The notes: generated by a model not told the origin, from the letters alone. 64,000 bases of DNA from Desulfobulbaceae bacterium (GCA_011390165.1 JAABSV010000012.1:16395-80394), one strand, 5' to 3'. Shown: positions 52,118 through 61,059, numbered from the stretch's first letter. Translations and numbers: made by a program.

Positions 52118-52542
52118 CGGCACGGATATTGCTGATCGATGATGAAACGGCTTTTCTTGAGATACTTGCCGAGAGAATGAAGGCCAGAGCTATGCAGGTG
52201 GCCACTGCTTCCTCCGCCCAGGAAGGGCTTGAGAAAATTGCTGCCGGCAACTTCGACGTTGTCGTTCTTGATCTGCGCATGCCGGAGGTTGATGGTCTGC
52301 AGACCCTTCAGACATTGAAGGAGAAATATCCCGCCCTGGAGGTGATTCTTCTCACCGGCCACGCTACGGTCAAAGAGAGTGTCGCGGCGATCGGCCTGGG
52401 TGCCCTTGATATCCTGGAAAAGCCAGCCGATCTCGACGCACTGACCGAAAAGATACAGATCGCCCAGGCAAAAAAGATGTTGATCGTTGAACAAAGGGCT
52501 CAGGCGAGGGTCAAGGAAATTGTGGTTGGCAAGGGGTGGTGA
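52114..52542 (+). CDS. Response regulator receiver protein
   Basis: A 142-residue receiver with a short helical tail. LLIDDETAF, VVVLDLRMPEVDGLQTLQTL (phosphoacceptor Asp), ILLTGHATVKESVAAIGLGA and ILEKPADLDAL are complete. The last 30 residues (KMLIVEQRAQARVKEIVVGK) form a helix without a DNA-binding motif. ATGA overlap with the previous gene. It ends the SulP-linked operon and converges with the hybrid kinase gene nine bases away; no terminator hairpin fits between them. Confidence 0.9.
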   Translation: MTARILLIDDETAFLEILAERMKARAMQVATASSAQEGLEKIAAGNFDVVVLDLRMPEVDGLQTLQTLKEKYPALEVILLTGHATVKESVAAIGLGALDILEKPADLDALTEKIQIAQAKKMLIVEQRAQARVKEIVVGKGW

Positions 52543-52551
52543 GGGTGCCGG

Positions 52552-54648
52552 TTAAATGCTGTATTCGGCCAGCAGGCTGGCTAGAGCATTGACATCCACC
52601 GGTTTGGCCAGGTAGCCGTTCATTCCGGCAGCAAGACACCGCTCCCGGTCACCGGTCATTGCGTAGGCGGTCAGGGCGATGATCGGAATGTCCCGAACCC
52701 AATAGTATTCCGGAGCGTTACGGAGTAGCCTGGTGGTTGCTATGCCATCAAGATCGGGCATCTGAACGTCCATCAGTACCAGGTCAAAGGGGCAGTCGGC
52801 GGGCCCCGTGGCTGACTGGCGGAGCATTTGCAAAGCGCGGCGGCCGTCGCCGGCGATCGTTGGCGCGTGGCCGAGTTTGATCAGAATGGCCTGGAGAATT
52901 TGCTGGTTGATCTGCTCGTCTTCGACGATAAGGGTCTGCAGACACCGAAGGGGGCGGGAAAGTTGAGGTTCTGCCGGTTGGGGAGAGTTGCTGATGGAGT
53001 CGCTTCGGCTACTGGTGACGTAGAGAGTGAAGCTGACCGTTGTCCCTCCCAGGCTGTTTCGTTCCAGGTGGATGGCTCCACCCATCTGGACCACGAGCTG
53101 TTTGACGATACTTAGACCGAGACCGGTCCCCTTGAGGGTGGCCTGTCGCTCCGGTTCTGCCTGGGTAAAGGGTTCAAAAAGCTGTTCTCCGACCCCTTCC
53201 GGAACGCCTATTCCGGTATCGGCGATTGTGCAGACAAGTTGGACCTGCGAGCAGTTGCCGTCCGGACCTCTGCTGATATCGATCCAGATGTCACCTTGCT
53301 CGGTAAATTTTATTGCATTGCCAACCAGGTTGGAGAGGATCTGTCGCACTCGAACCGGATCGGCGATGAGGTATTCCGGGATATCGGGGGCTATGGTGTA
53401 GTGCAGTTGCAGCCTTTGCGGGTTGACCGAGGTACTGAAGGTTTTGATCAGGGTGGTGACAACGTCGCGCAGGGAAAATTCTTCCGGGGTGAGCATAAGT
53501 TTGCCCGCCTCGATTTTCGAGTAGTCGAGAATGTCATTTATAATGGTCAACAGGCTCTTTCCGGAAACCATCGCCGTTTCCACATAGCCGAGTTGGTCCT
53601 GGTTGAGTTCGGTCAGTTTAAGGAGTTGGAGCATTCCGAGGACACCGTTCATCGGGGTGCGGACTTCATGGCTCATATTGGCCAGAAACTCTGATTTTGC
53701 CCGGTTGGCGGCAAAGGCTTGTTCCTTAGCCGCTTCCAGTTCAAGCATGATCGTCTTGCGGGAGGTGATATCGCGGGTGACGCCGATTATGCCGATGAAC
53801 TGATTGGAATTTTCCGGCAGCGGGGAGGCTATGCTTTCCACCCAGATCTTGTTCCCCCGGGCGGTGGTAATTTCCGACTCCCAGTGGAGTGGTCGATCCT
53901 CAGTGAGGGTGAGCAGTTCGCTCCGGTTGCGGTGGAAGGGCGAAGGGCGGATAATTTCCCGGTAAATGGTATTGGCCCCGTCCTGGGGAGGAAAGCCGGT
54001 GAGGTGGGCAACAGAGGGGCTGACATAGCTGGGAAGGAGCTGGTGGTCGGTGGTCCAGATCACGTCGTGGACATTGTCAGCCAGGAGGCGGTAGAGATTT
54101 TCGCTCTGCCGCAATGCCTCTTCGGCCTGTTTCCTTTCACTGATATCGCGGGCAATGGCCATATAGAAATCTTTGCCGGCGATGGTCAGATGGAGAGCGT
54201 TGACCTCCACCGGCAGCGGCATGCCGTCCTTCTTTCGGTAGGTGGTGACAAAAGTGGCATTACCGTTCTTGAGCAGAAGCTCAATCAGCTGGTTGCTGGC
54301 CCGGGGGTCTTGGCCGGCACTGATATCCTGGGGAGTCATGGCCAGCAACTCTTCGCGGCTGTACCCCAGACGTCGGCAGGCGACGTTGTTGACATCTGAG
54401 AATGTACCGAAATCCGGGCTCTCCCGGTCGAGGGAGATGACAAACATCGCGTCGTTGGCGTAATTGAACAGCTTGCGGTACTTGTTTCGGCTCTGCTCGA
54501 GGCTTTCCTGCTGCCGTTGCCGCTCTGGACTGGCCGTCTCGCTGGAACGGGTGCCACCGGCCACCGCAAGCTGGTGGGTCAACTGCTCTATCCGTCGTTC
54601 GGCCCGGAGGAGTTTCTTCTGCAGTTCGGCAAGCTTGCTAGTGGCCAT
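52552..54648 (-). CDS. PAS-containing hybrid sensor histidine kinase/response regulator
   Basis: A 698-residue soluble hybrid kinase. An N-terminal coiled coil (residues 1-60) precedes two PAS domains (KLFNYANDAMFVISLDRESP and LLADNVHDVIWTTDHQLLPS with their PAC tails). HisKA is SEFLANMSHEVRTPMNGVLG; the ATPase has NLVGNAIKF, DTGIGVPEG and GTGLGLSIV. The C-terminal receiver has VEDEQINQQ, DLVLMDVQMPDLDG and the Lys in YLAKPVDVNAL. No membrane segment, so it senses an internal signal. It stands on the opposite strand to the SulP cluster; functional interplay is possible but unproven. Confidence 0.94.
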   Translation of the reverse strand: MATSKLAELQKKLLRAERRIEQLTHQLAVAGGTRSSETASPERQRQQESLEQSRNKYRKLFNYANDAMFVISLDRESPDFGTFSDVNNVACRRLGYSREELLAMTPQDISAGQDPRASNQLIELLLKNGNATFVTTYRKKDGMPLPVEVNALHLTIAGKDFYMAIARDISERKQAEEALRQSENLYRLLADNVHDVIWTTDHQLLPSYVSPSVAHLTGFPPQDGANTIYREIIRPSPFHRNRSELLTLTEDRPLHWESEITTARGNKIWVESIASPLPENSNQFIGIIGVTRDITSRKTIMLELEAAKEQAFAANRAKSEFLANMSHEVRTPMNGVLGMLQLLKLTELNQDQLGYVETAMVSGKSLLTIINDILDYSKIEAGKLMLTPEEFSLRDVVTTLIKTFSTSVNPQRLQLHYTIAPDIPEYLIADPVRVRQILSNLVGNAIKFTEQGDIWIDISRGPDGNCSQVQLVCTIADTGIGVPEGVGEQLFEPFTQAEPERQATLKGTGLGLSIVKQLVVQMGGAIHLERNSLGGTTVSFTLYVTSSRSDSISNSPQPAEPQLSRPLRCLQTLIVEDEQINQQILQAILIKLGHAPTIAGDGRRALQMLRQSATGPADCPFDLVLMDVQMPDLDGIATTRLLRNAPEYYWVRDIPIIALTAYAMTGDRERCLAAGMNGYLAKPVDVNALASLLAEYSI

Positions 54649-54700
54649 AAAACCCTTCTGGACGAAAAGCTTTTGACTGTTGTGACACTACTGTTTGGTC

Positions 54701-55969
54701 TCAGTCGCCTGGAGCCACCTGGAGCAGATGCTCCAGACCGGGGGCTGGATGGGCCCGGCACAACTCCCTCGCCTGGGCGGCAGTCCGGGCAAGGAGCTGA
54801 TGGTTACCTGGGTCATCGACTACCTTGGCGATCATCTCGCTGACCGTACGCATCTCCTCTTCTTTGAATCCGCGGGAGGTGACGGCCGGGGTCCCCAGAC
54901 GGATGCCACTGGGATCGAACGGCTTCCGCTGGTCAAAGGGGACGGCATTTGAGTTGAGAACGATTCCGGCCTGGTCAAGGGCCCTGGAAGCCATCTTGCC
55001 GGAGATTCCCTTGTTGCTGAGATCGATCAGCATCAGGTGGTTATCGGTACCGTCAGTGATCAGGGTGAAACCTTTTGCCATCAACGCTTCCGCCAGGGTG
55101 GCGGCGTTTCTCACCACTTGGGCGGCATAATCCCGGAAGGCCTGGGTGTCCGCCTCTTTAAGCGCTACGGCTATTGCTGCCGTGGTATTGTCATGGGGCC
55201 CCCCCTGAATACCTGGAAAGACCGCTTTGTCAATGGCCTGGGCATGCTCCGCCCGGCAGAGGATCATGGCCCCGCGCGGACCACGCAGAGATTTATGGGT
55301 GGTGCTGGTAACGACATCAGCGTAGGGCAGAGGAGAAGGGTGGGCGCCTCCGGCGACGAGTCCGGCAAAATGGGCCATGTCAACCATTAACAGGGCCTGA
55401 ACCTCGTCGGCGATCTCTCGGAAAAGACGAAAATCCAGAATCCGTGGGTAGGCCGAGTGGCCGGCAATGAGAATTTTCGGGCGGACGGCATGGGCCGTGG
55501 CACGGATCTGCTCGTAGTTCAGCCGGCCGGTGTGCCGATCCAGTTGGTATGATTGGGCATTAAAATAGCGTCCGGATATGCTGACCTGGGCGCCGTGGGT
55601 GAGGTGGCCGCCATGGGGCAGGGCCATGCCGAGAATGGTGTCGCCGGGGTTGAGAAAGGCGAGGTATACGGCAAGGTTGGCCGGAGAGCCGGAATAGGGC
55701 TGGACATTGACGTGTTCAGCGGCAAAGAGTTTTTTTGCCCGGTTGATGGCCAGATTTTCCACCTGATCGATTATCTGTTGACCCTCGTAGTATCTTCTGC
55801 CGGCATATCCTTCGGAGTATTTGTTGGTGAGCACGGAGCCGGTTGCCTCAAGTACCGCCCTGGAGACATAGTTTTCCGAAGCAATCAGGCGAATCTTATC
55901 AGCCTGTCGCTCCTCTTCCTGTTTGATCAGGGAGTGGATCTCCGGGTCGATATCCTTGACGTGTTGCAT
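54701..55969 (-). CDS. glyA: Serine hydroxymethyltransferase
   Basis: A 422-residue PLP enzyme interconverting serine and glycine with tetrahydrofolate, a main source of one-carbon units. IRLIASENYVSRAVLEATGS, NVQPYSGSPANLAVYLAFL and the Schiff-base Lys226 in VTSTTHKSLRGPRGAM are all present. GGAGG lies seven bases ahead of ATG at 55969. Full length for the family. No glycine riboswitch motif was recognised in the 236 bases upstream, which instead hold a run of ten C near 56170. Confidence 0.97.
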   Translation of the reverse strand: MQHVKDIDPEIHSLIKQEEERQADKIRLIASENYVSRAVLEATGSVLTNKYSEGYAGRRYYEGQQIIDQVENLAINRAKKLFAAEHVNVQPYSGSPANLAVYLAFLNPGDTILGMALPHGGHLTHGAQVSISGRYFNAQSYQLDRHTGRLNYEQIRATAHAVRPKILIAGHSAYPRILDFRLFREIADEVQALLMVDMAHFAGLVAGGAHPSPLPYADVVTSTTHKSLRGPRGAMILCRAEHAQAIDKAVFPGIQGGPHDNTTAAIAVALKEADTQAFRDYAAQVVRNAATLAEALMAKGFTLITDGTDNHLMLIDLSNKGISGKMASRALDQAGIVLNSNAVPFDQRKPFDPSGIRLGTPAVTSRGFKEEEMRTVSEMIAKVVDDPGNHQLLARTAAQARELCRAHPAPGLEHLLQVAPGD

Positions 55970-56205
55970 GTGGCCTCCTTGCCCTGCACATGTTCGAAAA
56001 AAAACCGGATAGCCGGGAATTGATCCGGTCTTCCGGAGGGGCCGTCTCTGTCATGACGGAGCTAATCTGGAATGGATCTGTCCATCGCCGGGTGCCGACA
56101 GAGGGCCAAATATAATAAAAACATACCGGCTTGCACAGGGGAAAGTGAGCGTTTTGGTAAAAGGAGGGCCCCCCCCCCGGCACGGTGTCTGGATGGGTGG
56201 GTTGC

Positions 56206-57033
56206 TTAACTGGAAGCCAGTTCAGGGTAGTCGGTGAATATGGCGGTGGCGCCCATCCGGAACAATTCTCGTTGCCGGAGTCGCGAATTGACCGTGTAGA
56301 CGTTGACCCCGAATCCGGCAGAACGGAGTTCTCGGACCAGAGTTGGATCGGTAATTTCATCGGCCGGGTGGTAGGCGGCTACTCCGAGTGATTGCAGATA
56401 TTCAACCAGATTGTCAGGATGACGGCGGTGCTGGAGGGCGGCGGTGGAGACCTCCGGCATGATGCTTTTGGCGATCACCAGATAATCGTGGTTGGCGGAG
56501 GAGATCAGAACCCGCTCTGCGGCACTGCTCTTTCGAATCACCTCCAGAACCCGTTCGGTGACCTTTTTGTCGTGAGTCTTATCGGGGTGGTTTTTTATTT
56601 CAATGTTACAGGGGATGCGTCGCAACCTGGAGTGGTTGAGCACCTCCTCAAGGGTCATGATCGACTGGGGCAGTTCACGACTCAGCTGTTCGGGTGCTAT
56701 CTCCTTGCGGTAGATGGTTCCAAAAGGGTCGGTTTCAAGGAACCAGCTGCCCATGTCGAGAGTTTTAAGCTGCAACAGAGACCAACCATTCACCTTGAGG
56801 GTGGAAAGGCTGTATTGTTTTTGCTTCAAAACAGCGTTGCTGGTTCGTTCCAGAGTCGGGTCATGGATAACCATCGGTACCAGATCCCGGCTCAACTGGA
56901 TGTCGAGTTCGAAAAAATGGCAGCGACCGATGCTTGCCTTGAAGGCAGAGAGGGTATTTTCCGGTCGATGGGCTCGAAATCCCCGGTGGGCGGCTATCAA
57001 TTCGGTGGAGGTGAAATTGTCGAAAAAAGTCAT
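56206..57033 (-). CDS. Glycerophosphodiester phosphodiesterase family protein
   Basis: A 275-residue GDPD enzyme that hydrolyses glycerophosphodiesters to glycerol 3-phosphate and an alcohol. ELIAAHRGFRAHRPENTLSA carries the catalytic His16 and the ENT metal ligands; FFELDIQLSRDLVPMVIHDP has the second Glu/Asp pair and His. The rest is a TIM barrel, ending GVNVYTVNSRLRQRELFRMG. No signal peptide from the chosen start at 57033 (GGAG six bases upstream), so it should be cytosolic. The frame is open to 57081. Confidence 0.93.
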   Translation of the reverse strand: MTFFDNFTSTELIAAHRGFRAHRPENTLSAFKASIGRCHFFELDIQLSRDLVPMVIHDPTLERTSNAVLKQKQYSLSTLKVNGWSLLQLKTLDMGSWFLETDPFGTIYRKEIAPEQLSRELPQSIMTLEEVLNHSRLRRIPCNIEIKNHPDKTHDKKVTERVLEVIRKSSAAERVLISSANHDYLVIAKSIMPEVSTAALQHRRHPDNLVEYLQSLGVAAYHPADEITDPTLVRELRSAGFGVNVYTVNSRLRQRELFRMGATAIFTDYPELASS

Positions 57034-57526
57034 TGCCGCTCCCATGTTCAGTAGGCGTGTTGGTTGCTCCGGCTTGATCACTAAGGGAAGCCCGCCAGGC
57101 TTGACTTAAGGCCACCTTGAAAAAATAGTATTTCCGCCCGTTATCTGCGTTGAACAAAAACAATTATTCATCGTAATATCAAAAATATGTCTGCGGAAAA
57201 TTGTTTTCTTTCGCCTTGCTTTTGAACGGAAATTCGAATTTTTCAAGGTCGCCTTGACGTACTATAGAAAGAGAGGGGGATTGGTGCAACAGGAATGGCG
57301 GTTGCAAAAGATAGTGACACAGTCCCCGGGGTGAGGGGATCGGCACCGCAAATACATCGCCGGTGGTGGTTTTGCTCAGTTGGTCTTGCATTTCCTGGAC
57401 AAGCTGAGTAAAAAAAAGAGTATGGGGATTTTTCCCCTGGTCGTTGCCCTCTGCTTGGTGCCCTCTGCTAGATGAGCGCTCACCCCCCTGGCGCTGAATC
57501 CAAATTCTTCTTTCCGTGTATCTGCT
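57034..57526. other. Divergent intergenic region with MITE-like copy and short hairpins
   Basis: These 493 bases hold no credible gene. From the left: the upstream region of the phosphodiesterase gene, the MITE-like element (57106-57258), then a region ahead of the serine hydrolase with a perfect GGGGA-TTTT-TCCCC hairpin near 57425-57440 and a direct repeat TGCCCTCTGCT at about 57446 and 57459. Confidence 0.55.
57106..57258. repeat. MITE-like repeat family 2, copy 2
   Basis: Terminal inverted repeats TTAAGGCCACCTTGAAAAA and, on the right, TTTTTCAAGGTCGCCTTGA. Inner blocks TATTTCCGCCC, CTGCGTTGAAC, AAATTGTTTTCTTTCGCCTT and TTTTGAACGGAAATTCGAA match copy 1 at 37839-37989 over nearly the whole length, with scattered changes between. 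AT-rich compared with surrounding genes. It lies in a divergent promoter region, so it may carry or disrupt control signals. Confidence 0.82.
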
Positions 57527-59086
57527 ATGAAGGTTTTACCAACCCAGTCTTTTACCACCCAGTTGACAATTCTCCTTATCCTGCTTCTCGCCCAGCAGTT
57601 GGTTTTGGTTCTCCCCTCAACGGTATTGGCCGCCAAGGAGGAGTCGCACCGGCTTGTCTATCTGCAGAGCGACGATTTGACACGGGTTCTCGACTATAAA
57701 GAGGAACTGGAAGGGTTGTTTGACGCGGAAATCGCCGAAAAGTTTAATGTTGTCGGAGTACAGGGTGGCTATGCTCTGATTTATAACGGTGCCAGCAGCC
57801 TGCCGGTTCTTACCAGAACCATGGTGGGCCATGCGGAAATTTTGCGCAAAGCCGGATATGATGAACCCTACACCCGGCGCGACCAGGAATTTCACACCCT
57901 CTACAACGTCAGTTACGGGATGGGGCCAAACCTTGAGCCATTGAAAAAACGGTACGAACTGCTCGTTTCCTACCTGGGTGAAGATGTTGGCAGAGAACTC
58001 TATATTGAACAGACTCGTTACGGGAATTATACGCTGATCTACCGGTATCGTGGTGATAAGGGTGCCACGACCAGAATAGCCCGGGCCCACGGTAAGTTGC
58101 TACGGGCAAAGAAAATTTCTTCTTCTCTTACCAAAGAAAACAACAACACCGTCGTTTATGGCCAATCGAGCCTGATAGACGATGCCGACGCTGGAGAGGT
58201 GGTGGACGAGGCCAATGGCGATTCCACTGAGTCAGTGGTCAGATTGGCGGCTAATAGCAAGGTCGTGAAGATTCCTGAAACTCCACTACAGACGGTCACT
58301 GGCGGCGGCGGAAAGTTTGACAAACTGATAGAGGATTATATTGCCGGGATGCGGCGCAATGGACAGATTAACGGCGATGAGTCAACCGGTTGGATGGTCT
58401 ATGATCTGGAGAAAGACATAAACCTGGTCAGTATCAATGCGGAACAGCAGTTTCAAGCCGCCAGCATGATCAAGCCTTTTATTGCCCTTGCTTTTTTCCA
58501 TTTGGTTAGGGAGGGCAAACTGGCCTACGGGCCGAAAAGCAAACGTCAACTGGAATCGATGATCCAGCGGAGCAGCAACCCGGCCACCAACTGGGCGATT
58601 CGCCAGGTTGGTGGACCGGCGGCCTGTGATGCCATATTGAAGGAGCATTACAGCAACCTGTTTCACCAGACCGAGATTAAAGAGTATATTCCCGCTGGCG
58701 GTCGGACCTATGTTAACAGTGCTTCACCGGCCGATTACGTCCGTTTTCTTCGTGCTCTGTGGAACAAGGATCTCCCTTATGGCAAAGAGATTCGTCGGAT
58801 GATGGCCTTGCCCAAAAGGGATCGCCTTTCTTACGGGACGAAAATTCCCCGCAGCACTCTCGTTTACAATAAGACTGGCTCGACAGCCCATCTTTGTGGT
58901 GACATGGGGATACTGGTACCGAAAACCAGAAACGGCGGTCGTTACCCCTATGCCATTGTCGGGGTGATAGAAACCCGTTCCCGGGCCTCTGACTACGGCC
59001 AGTGGATGGGATCACGCGGCAAAATTATCCGCCAGGTCTCAACTCTGGTGTACCAGGAGTTGAAAAAGGAAAATAAACTGCTGTAA
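57527..59086 (+). CDS. Serine hydrolase of class A beta-lactamase fold with duplicated N-terminal module
   Basis: A 519-residue probably exported protein. Residues 1-36 form a signal peptide ending near VLAA. Residues about 40-200 contain two related segments, GGYALIYNGASSLPVLTRTM and GNYTLIYRYRGDKGATTRIA, each followed by an H-x-x-LRKA-like helix, suggesting an internal duplication. The hydrolase domain (about 265-515) has QAASMIKPFIALAFFHLV (SxxK), SSNPATNW (SxN position) and VYNKTGSTAHLCGDMGI (KTG). It could be a beta-lactamase, D,D-peptidase or peptidoglycan amide hydrolase; no clear Glu166 equivalent was located. Confidence 0.82.
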   Translation: MKVLPTQSFTTQLTILLILLLAQQLVLVLPSTVLAAKEESHRLVYLQSDDLTRVLDYKEELEGLFDAEIAEKFNVVGVQGGYALIYNGASSLPVLTRTMVGHAEILRKAGYDEPYTRRDQEFHTLYNVSYGMGPNLEPLKKRYELLVSYLGEDVGRELYIEQTRYGNYTLIYRYRGDKGATTRIARAHGKLLRAKKISSSLTKENNNTVVYGQSSLIDDADAGEVVDEANGDSTESVVRLAANSKVVKIPETPLQTVTGGGGKFDKLIEDYIAGMRRNGQINGDESTGWMVYDLEKDINLVSINAEQQFQAASMIKPFIALAFFHLVREGKLAYGPKSKRQLESMIQRSSNPATNWAIRQVGGPAACDAILKEHYSNLFHQTEIKEYIPAGGRTYVNSASPADYVRFLRALWNKDLPYGKEIRRMMALPKRDRLSYGTKIPRSTLVYNKTGSTAHLCGDMGILVPKTRNGGRYPYAIVGVIETRSRASDYGQWMGSRGKIIRQVSTLVYQELKKENKLL

Positions 59087-59104
59087 ACTGCCAGTACCTG
59101 TCGG

Positions 59105-59953
59105 CTAGTATATTTTTCGTTTTCCAAAACTTGAACCGATGACGTTGAAGCTGTTTTCCACAATGAACAGGGCCTCACCGTCGATGTCAAAAACCCGGTT
59201 TTCCAGACGCCGTAGCTGGAGGTTGTTGGTTACGGTCATGATCATCTGCTTTGGCTTTCCCGAATAGCCTCCGCGGGCTTCCAGCAGGGTTGCCCCTTGG
59301 CGCATGGTGTGCAAGGTGTCGAGAATCTGCTGATGCTTCTCACTGAGGATGTAGACGATCTTCCGCTGGTTGAACAGGGCCAGGACCTGCTCCAGGCTGA
59401 TTGAAGAGATGAAGGTGAGGATTATTGAAGCGATCACCAGATCAGGCTGGTACTGGCTGAAGACCACGGCAAAGAGGAGGACATTGTAGATCATAAAGAA
59501 CTTGCCGATACCCAGGTTGAAACGGCGGTTGAGGATGAGGGCGATGATGTCCAGCCCTCCCCCAGAGCCTCGAGAGCGGAGAATTATCCCGGCGCCTGTA
59601 CCGCATATTGCCCCACCGGCAACGGCAGCATACAACTGGTTCTCGATTACCAGATTGACTGTAATGAACTGGGCAAAAAGAGAGAGGCTCACGACACCGT
59701 ACAGACTGTACAAAAAGAATTTACGGCTGAGAAAAATCCATCCTATTACCAGGATTGGCATATTGAAGAGAAAATACCAGATGGCCGGACTGAACAGGTC
59801 AGTCTGGTAGTAGACCAGCAGACTGGTACCGTAGAGGCCGCCGAGGATAAACTTCTGGTGTACCAGAATTCCCTCGGCGCCGACTGCGAAAACCAGGGAA
59901 CCGAGAGTTATCAGCAGGAGGCTCGAGAGTACAGAGCCAATTGATTTTTTCAT
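59105..59953 (-). CDS. YitT family membrane protein (DUF161/DUF2179)
   Basis: A 282-residue inner-membrane protein. Five to six hydrophobic segments are clear, for example LLLITLGSLVFAVGAEGILV, IWYFLFNMPILVIGWIFLS and FFMIYNVLLFAVVFSQYQP. GAGIILRSRGSGGGLDIIAL is the family signature. The C-terminal 90 residues form the cytosolic DUF2179 domain (RQGATLLEARGGYSGKPKQM). The start at 59953 follows GAGAG; the frame opens to 60019. Substrate or role is unknown for the family. Confidence 0.92.
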   Translation of the reverse strand: MKKSIGSVLSSLLLITLGSLVFAVGAEGILVHQKFILGGLYGTSLLVYYQTDLFSPAIWYFLFNMPILVIGWIFLSRKFFLYSLYGVVSLSLFAQFITVNLVIENQLYAAVAGGAICGTGAGIILRSRGSGGGLDIIALILNRRFNLGIGKFFMIYNVLLFAVVFSQYQPDLVIASIILTFISSISLEQVLALFNQRKIVYILSEKHQQILDTLHTMRQGATLLEARGGYSGKPKQMIMTVTNNLQLRRLENRVFDIDGEALFIVENSFNVIGSSFGKRKIY

Positions 59954-60081
59954 ATTTTCTCTCTTTTGTGCAGGGTCGGTCAACTGGTTGTTTTTTCTCA
60001 TTTCAATGCTATTCGGCAAACTGGAAGACTTGTGTTGCGGCTTTCGGGGCCCATTCTACTGAGCCATAAGGAAGAATACAA

Positions 60082-60378
60082 ATGAAAGTGATCATGGACC
60101 TCTGTGTTGTCCCGATGGGTGTCGGGGTATCGGTCTCAGAGTACGTCGCGGCCTGCCATGACGTTCTGAAGGCGGCTGGTCTGGAGACCCGCCTGCACGC
60201 TTACGGTACCAATATCGAGGGAGACTGGGATGTGGTGATGGCCGCAGTGAAGGCCTGCCACGAACGAGTTCATGCGATGGGTGCACCACGCATTTCCACC
60301 ACAATCAGGTTGGGAACGCGGACCGATCGTTTGCAGACTATGGACGAGAAGGTGGCCAGTGTGGTCTGTCGACTGTAA
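60082..60378 (+). CDS. MTH1187/YkoF-like thiamine-binding family protein
   Basis: A 98-residue protein of the MTH1187 (DUF77) family, whose members bind thiamine or hydroxymethylpyrimidine. VIMDLCVVPMGVGVSVSEYV, LHAYGTNIEGDWDVVMAAVK and APRISTTIRLGTRTDR are the characteristic segments of the ferredoxin-like fold. AAGGAAG lies eight bases before ATG. Function in vivo is uncertain; no TPP riboswitch was seen upstream. Confidence 0.92.
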   Translation: MKVIMDLCVVPMGVGVSVSEYVAACHDVLKAAGLETRLHAYGTNIEGDWDVVMAAVKACHERVHAMGAPRISTTIRLGTRTDRLQTMDEKVASVVCRL

Positions 60379-60386
60379 GATTGCCT

Positions 60387-60971
60387 TTAGCCGACAGGTC
60401 CTCCACTGTCAAGGGTATACTGGCTCATCACCCAGCCGTATTGACCGGGGCCAGTCTTGACGTAGAGCCATTCGGGCGCTGCACCGATCACATCAAGCAC
60501 CGTACCGGCGTTGACCTGCCCGGTTATCGGTGCCGTCAGTTCTGGACCGGAGCGGATGTTGAGGAGATCGGCCGTGGCGGTTACTCGTCGCAGGACCAGT
60601 TCTGCGGGGCACTGTCGTGGGATCGTATTGAACTCTACCGGTTGTTGGTGGACTACCACGGTTTGCGGGTAGACTGGTCTACTGTAAACCGCTACCGGGG
60701 CCGGCCTGGCGTAAACAACCCCTCTTTCCAGCGGCGAGAGGATGGTACCAAGCAGCGCTCCTGCCACAATCCCTGCCCCCAGATATCCGAGGTAACGGGA
60801 CGGTTTCAGGTGGTGGGTTTTGTACCGGTAGTGGTTGTATGTCGTAGGATAGGTTTTATGGGAGCGGTAACCGGAATTGTACTGTCGTGGGCCAGCCAGA
60901 CAGGCCGAAGTTGAAACAAGCAGAACGACCATGGCCACCGCGAGAATGACTGTTTTTGGTATGTTGCGCAT
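60387..60971 (-). CDS. Exported SH3 (SH3b) domain protein
   Basis: A 194-residue protein. MRNIPKTVILAVAMVVLLVS is a signal peptide, with a Cys-containing region (TSACLAG) that may be a non-canonical lipobox. A Tyr/His/Arg-rich stretch (YNSGYRSHKTYPTTYNHYRY) and a glycine-rich hydrophobic segment (YLGYLGAGIVAGALLGTIL) lead to a C-terminal SH3b domain (DLLNIRSGPELTAPITGQVN then WLYVKTGPGQYGWVMSQY). SH3b domains often bind peptidoglycan. GGGAGG lies eight bases ahead of ATG and a good promoter lies at 61007-61035. Confidence 0.82.
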   Translation of the reverse strand: MRNIPKTVILAVAMVVLLVSTSACLAGPRQYNSGYRSHKTYPTTYNHYRYKTHHLKPSRYLGYLGAGIVAGALLGTILSPLERGVVYARPAPVAVYSRPVYPQTVVVHQQPVEFNTIPRQCPAELVLRRVTATADLLNIRSGPELTAPITGQVNAGTVLDVIGAAPEWLYVKTGPGQYGWVMSQYTLDSGGPVG

Positions 60972-61006
60972 TGTCTCACCTCCCAAGCCGAGTCAATATT
61001 TTCCTT

Positions 61007-61035
61007 AGTATAGCCCTTGCACAGCCTGCGGGCAA
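61007..61035 (-). promoter_or_regulatory. Sigma-70 promoter of the SH3 protein gene
   Basis: On the minus strand TTGCCC (plus 61030-61035), a 17-base spacer and TATACT (61007-61012). The start point would be about 30 bases ahead of the ATG at 60971. The sequence lies between the sigma factor gene and the SH3 gene, so the latter has its own promoter. Confidence 0.65.
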
Positions 61036-61059
61036 TACCCTAGCCGGGGCAAATCTCCT

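Noticed and set aside
55970..56205. Possible glycine riboswitch ahead of glyA
   Set aside because: No tandem aptamer core was recognisable; the region holds only a good ribosome-binding site, a run of C and unstructured sequence.
59954..60081. Possible TPP riboswitch ahead of the thiamine-binding protein
   Set aside because: The interval is short and lacks the CUGAGA and GGAU core elements of a thi-box.
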